A stretch of DNA of 37,090 nt from Burkholderia dolosa. Its GTDB lineage: Bacteria; Pseudomonadota; Gammaproteobacteria; Burkholderiales; Burkholderiaceae. Of the stretch, positions 34,704 to 37,090 are shown piece after piece. Position numbers and translations under genes: made by a program. The notes under the pieces are model-generated. The model worked only from the letters and a program-made list of their open reading frames with translations. It searched no databases and was not told the DNA's origin. Position 1 is the stretch's first letter. Every line of letters starts with the position of its first letter. The stretch lies in the NCBI RefSeq assembly GCF_902499135.1, contig NZ_CABVPR010000058.1, positions 1 through 37,090 on the forward strand, read 5' to 3'.

Positions 34704-36003
34704 TTCGCTGTTCGGGCGGCTGGCGCTGCTCGTGATCGGCGTGCTGCTGCTGTCGCATTTCGCGTGGTATTTCGCGATGCGGCTCGAGCGCAACCAGATG
34801 CAGACGCGCTATGCGGTCGAGGAGGCCGCGTTCCTCGTCGATGCGGTGCGTCAGCACGTCGCGCGTACGCCCGACCAGCCGCTGCCGTCGCGCGTGCGGC
34901 TCGTGCCGCCGGACAGCCCCGACGTGCCGCACGCCGATTCGTCGAAGATGCCGCCGCCGCTCAAGCGCTTTCGCGACGACGTGAGCGAGCGGATGCCGCC
35001 CGGCACGCAGGTCGAGATCGGCATGCCGGGCCATCCGCCGGTGCTGTGGGTCAAGGAACCGACCGATCGCAACTGGATCGTCGTGCCGGTTCAGCCGCTG
35101 CGGCCGCCGCGCTCGCTCGACCGGATGCTGCTGTGGCTCGGCACGATCTTCTCGGCGGCCGTGATCGCCGCACTGTTCGCCGCATGGCAGCTGCAGCAGC
35201 CGCTGCGTTCGCTCGCGCGCGCGGTCGCGCGTTTCGGCCGCGGCCAGCCGGTGCCACCGTTGCGCGAGCGCGGTCCGCGCGAGCTGCGCCAGCTCACGCG
35301 CGGCTTCAACCAGATGGTCGAACAGGTTTCGCAGGCGGAGAACGATCGCGCGGTGATGCTCGCGGGCGTTGCGCACGACCTGCGTACGCCGCTTGCGCGG
35401 ATGCGCCTGCGCGCCGAGATGATGGACGACGCGCGGCTGCGCGACGGCGTGGTGCGCGACGTCGACTCGATGTCGCACATCGTCGACCAGTTTCTCGTGT
35501 TCGCGCACGGCGGCGTGGATCGCAGCGAGCCGGTGCCGGTCGACCATGCATGCGAGCGGATCGCGCGCAGCTATCGTGCGGTGGCGCCGAATGCGCCGAC
35601 GGTGCAGACGCGGCTCGCGACCGATCCGGCTTTTCGTCTGCCGACCGCGTCGCTCGACCGGATTCTGTCGAACCTGCTCGACAATGCGCATGCGTACGGC
35701 GCACCGCCGGTGATCGTCGAGACCGCGCGCACGCCGGCCGGCTACGTGCTGTCGGTCAGCGACAGCGGCGGCGGAATCGCGCCGCGCGATCTGGCGGCCG
35801 CGACGCGGCCGTTCGTGCGGCTCGACCCGGCACGCGGCGGAAACGGGCACAGCGGGCTCGGGCTCGCGATCGTCGAGCGGCTGGTGCTGCGGCTGGGCGG
35901 GACGTGCGAGATCGGCAATCGTCCGGAAGGCGGCCTGCGCGTCGCGATGACGTTCCCGTTCGACGTCGTGCCGAAGGACGAACCGCACGCGCAGGCCGCG
36001 TAA
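34687..36003 (+). CDS. EnvZ-type sensor histidine kinase
   Basis: A 438-residue inner-membrane sensor. TM1 is at about 11-31, with a periplasmic domain to about 143 that is Pro-rich. TM2 is near 150-168, then HAMP (about 170-222). The dimerisation helix carries the phospho-accepting His230 (VAHDLRTPLARMRLR). The ATP-binding domain has the N-box LDRILSNLLDNAHAYG, the G1 box DSGGGIAP and the G2 box GHSGLGLAIVERL. It starts 17 bases inside the response-regulator gene with GAGG upstream, so the two are coupled. The stimulus is unknown. Confidence 0.94.
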   Translation: MRKPIDSLFGRLALLVIGVLLLSHFAWYFAMRLERNQMQTRYAVEEAAFLVDAVRQHVARTPDQPLPSRVRLVPPDSPDVPHADSSKMPPPLKRFRDDVSERMPPGTQVEIGMPGHPPVLWVKEPTDRNWIVVPVQPLRPPRSLDRMLLWLGTIFSAAVIAALFAAWQLQQPLRSLARAVARFGRGQPVPPLRERGPRELRQLTRGFNQMVEQVSQAENDRAVMLAGVAHDLRTPLARMRLRAEMMDDARLRDGVVRDVDSMSHIVDQFLVFAHGGVDRSEPVPVDHACERIARSYRAVAPNAPTVQTRLATDPAFRLPTASLDRILSNLLDNAHAYGAPPVIVETARTPAGYVLSVSDSGGGIAPRDLAAATRPFVRLDPARGGNGHSGLGLAIVERLVLRLGGTCEIGNRPEGGLRVAMTFPFDVVPKDEPHAQAA

Positions 36004-36046
36004 GCGGCGCATCCGATGCCTGCCGCGCGCGGCAGGCATCGCGGCT

Positions 36047-36313
36047 TCATTCGCCGAACAGCGTGCCGAGCGTCTCCGCCGCGTTGCTGTCGATGGTGTT
36101 GTAGGTCACGCTCGTGGCCTCGAAGATGTAGACGGTCGTGTAGCGGCCGAGCCGCTCCAGGATTTCGTCCTGCAGCGATTCCGGCACGACGTTCATGTTC
36201 AGGTACCATGCCGTCGACGACAGCCGCGTCTGGAACGACCCGTACTCCTGCATCAGTTCGTAGAACGCGTCGGCATCCTGATCGCGGCAGACGATCACCA
36301 AGTTTCCTGCCAT
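36047..36313 (-). CDS. Small conserved protein of unknown function
   Basis: 88 residues, no signal peptide or membrane segment, with a mixed alpha/beta pattern (NLVIVCRDQDADAFYELMQE, ERLGRYTTVYIFEATSVT). The ATG has an excellent ribosome site (GGAGGAAGG) four bases upstream, and base composition is coding-like. I do not recognise the family. It is convergent with the kinase gene and divergent from the ABC permease. The frame open further upstream is low-complexity and has no ribosome site. Confidence 0.75.
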   Translation of the reverse strand: MAGNLVIVCRDQDADAFYELMQEYGSFQTRLSSTAWYLNMNVVPESLQDEILERLGRYTTVYIFEATSVTYNTIDSNAAETLGTLFGE

Positions 36314-36785
36314 TTCCTTCCTCCCGCTCGTCGATCGGCCCCAACGGGGCAAGTCACGATCATACCCGCTTCGCCGGATCCGGCCGGCGACGCCCGACGC
36401 GGTTTGCATGCGCGTGCGGCGGGCGGGTTCACGGCCGGCCCGGATCACGGCATAATTCGGGGCCTGCATGCCGGCCGAAAGACTGCGGCCGGGCTGCTCC
36501 GCACCGCGCGCCCGCCGGGCCCGCGCGTCGGGCACGATCCGTGTGCCGCCCGCGCGGCGCCGGCCGCCGCGCCGTCCGTCGGACGGTTGTACCTGAAATA
36601 CGGGTTGGTGTAGTGTCGTGCCGTCGTGGGCCGACTCGACCGGGACTGCGCCGCGCGCAGCTAGCACGCACTGCGCGCCGCGCGTGCGTGAGATCGTGAG
36701 TCAATCGAATTACCGCGCCCGTGCGCTTTGCCATGAATCAACATCGTCTGCCGGCTTCGTTCGGCCTTACCGGGGAGGGCGCCTG
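36314..36785. other. Intergenic region upstream of the ABC permease gene
   Basis: 472 bases. A possible sigma-70 promoter on the plus strand is TTCACG (36428-36433), 17 bases, CATAAT (36451-36456); it would leave a leader of about 320 bases. Short open frames here look non-coding. No repeats or RNA gene recognised. Confidence 0.35.
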
Positions 36786-37090
36786 ATGGACGTCGGATTC
36801 GATCCGAACCGGACCGCCAACGCGTCCGCGTGGCGCGTCCTGCCGAACCGATGGGATTTCATCGCGTTCCCGCTGATCATCTGCGTGATCGCGATGGCGG
36901 TCGTCGGCTTCCACGAAACGATGGCGCCGATCGGCACGCTGCAGGCGCAGAAGATCTCGCTCGATCCGTCGAATCTGCCCGAATATGCGCTGCGCACGAC
37001 GCTGCGGATGCTGGCCGCGATGGTCGCATCGCTCGCGTTCACGCTCGTCTACGGCACGCTCGCCGCAAAAAGCCGGCGCGCGGGGATGGT
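36786..37090 (+). CDS. ABC transporter permease, N-terminal part (runs off the window)
   Basis: At least 101 residues. The ATG has GGGGAGGG six bases upstream and begins MDVGFDPNRTANASAWRVLP. Hydrophobic segments are FIAFPLIICVIAMAVVGF (about 25-43) and MLAAMVASLAFTLVYGTLA (about 76-95), the latter followed by AAKSRRAG. It resembles the start of permeases of the nitrate/sulfonate/bicarbonate group that carry two fused permease halves, but the coupling loop is beyond the window, so the class is provisional. Confidence 0.75.
   Translation, partial: MDVGFDPNRTANASAWRVLPNRWDFIAFPLIICVIAMAVVGFHETMAPIGTLQAQKISLDPSNLPEYALRTTLRMLAAMVASLAFTLVYGTLAAKSRRAGM

Overview
The window reads as a stretch of a Burkholderia chromosome, most likely chromosome 1 of a Burkholderia cepacia complex species. 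This is inferred from very GC-rich coding DNA, a HemD-HemX fusion protein, a Gram-negative trimeric porin, and the clustering of argH, ppc, hemCD-hemY, ppa, nadE and a P-II gene. No database search was possible; identifications rest on recognised motifs and family knowledge.

Layout. 1-2324: HAD phosphatase and argH on the minus strand with a shared terminator. 2501-8060: a foreign, AT-rich island. Its left edge is a decayed copy of the 3' end of the MmyB-type regulator whose intact copy stands at 8061-8870. Next come a frameshifted IS3-family transposase relic, about 0.9 kb of AT-rich DNA without a convincing gene, one very large gene (4106-7465, 1119 residues), and a probable 5' fragment of a group II intron that stops exactly at the stop codon of the intact regulator. 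8061-9785: MmyB-type regulator and SAM methyltransferase, divergent around a perfect palindrome. 9926-17343: ppc facing away from the haem operon hemC-hemDX-hemY. 17607-21299: an ALDH-SDR-MFS catabolic operon of unknown substrate. 21529-26237: ppa, a GIY-YIG protein, a FemAB-like acyltransferase, nadE and glnB. 26384-29592: porin, LysR regulator and GNAT acetyltransferase. 29659-32843: a basic amino acid ABC importer (argT-hisQ-hisM-hisP order). 33211-36003: a Spy/CpxP-like periplasmic protein divergent from an OmpR/EnvZ-type two-component system. 36047-37090: a small conserved protein and the start of an ABC permease gene cut by the window edge.

The most interesting object is the 1119-residue protein. 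It has no obvious Sec signal and a serine-rich start. It also has one hydrophobic segment, a repeated 'GxYYxV'-like beta module, and a C-terminal zinc-protease signature (HEASH, then TED seven residues after the second His, then NADN..IY) that matches the aspzincin (M35, deuterolysin/peptidyl-Lys metalloendopeptidase) pattern. With its base composition, single-gene setting, flanking IS relic, intron fragment and regulator duplication, it looks like a horizontally acquired secreted effector or toxin. No immunity gene is visible beside it. Most of the rest is ordinary housekeeping DNA, with several well-formed terminators and a few candidate operator sites.
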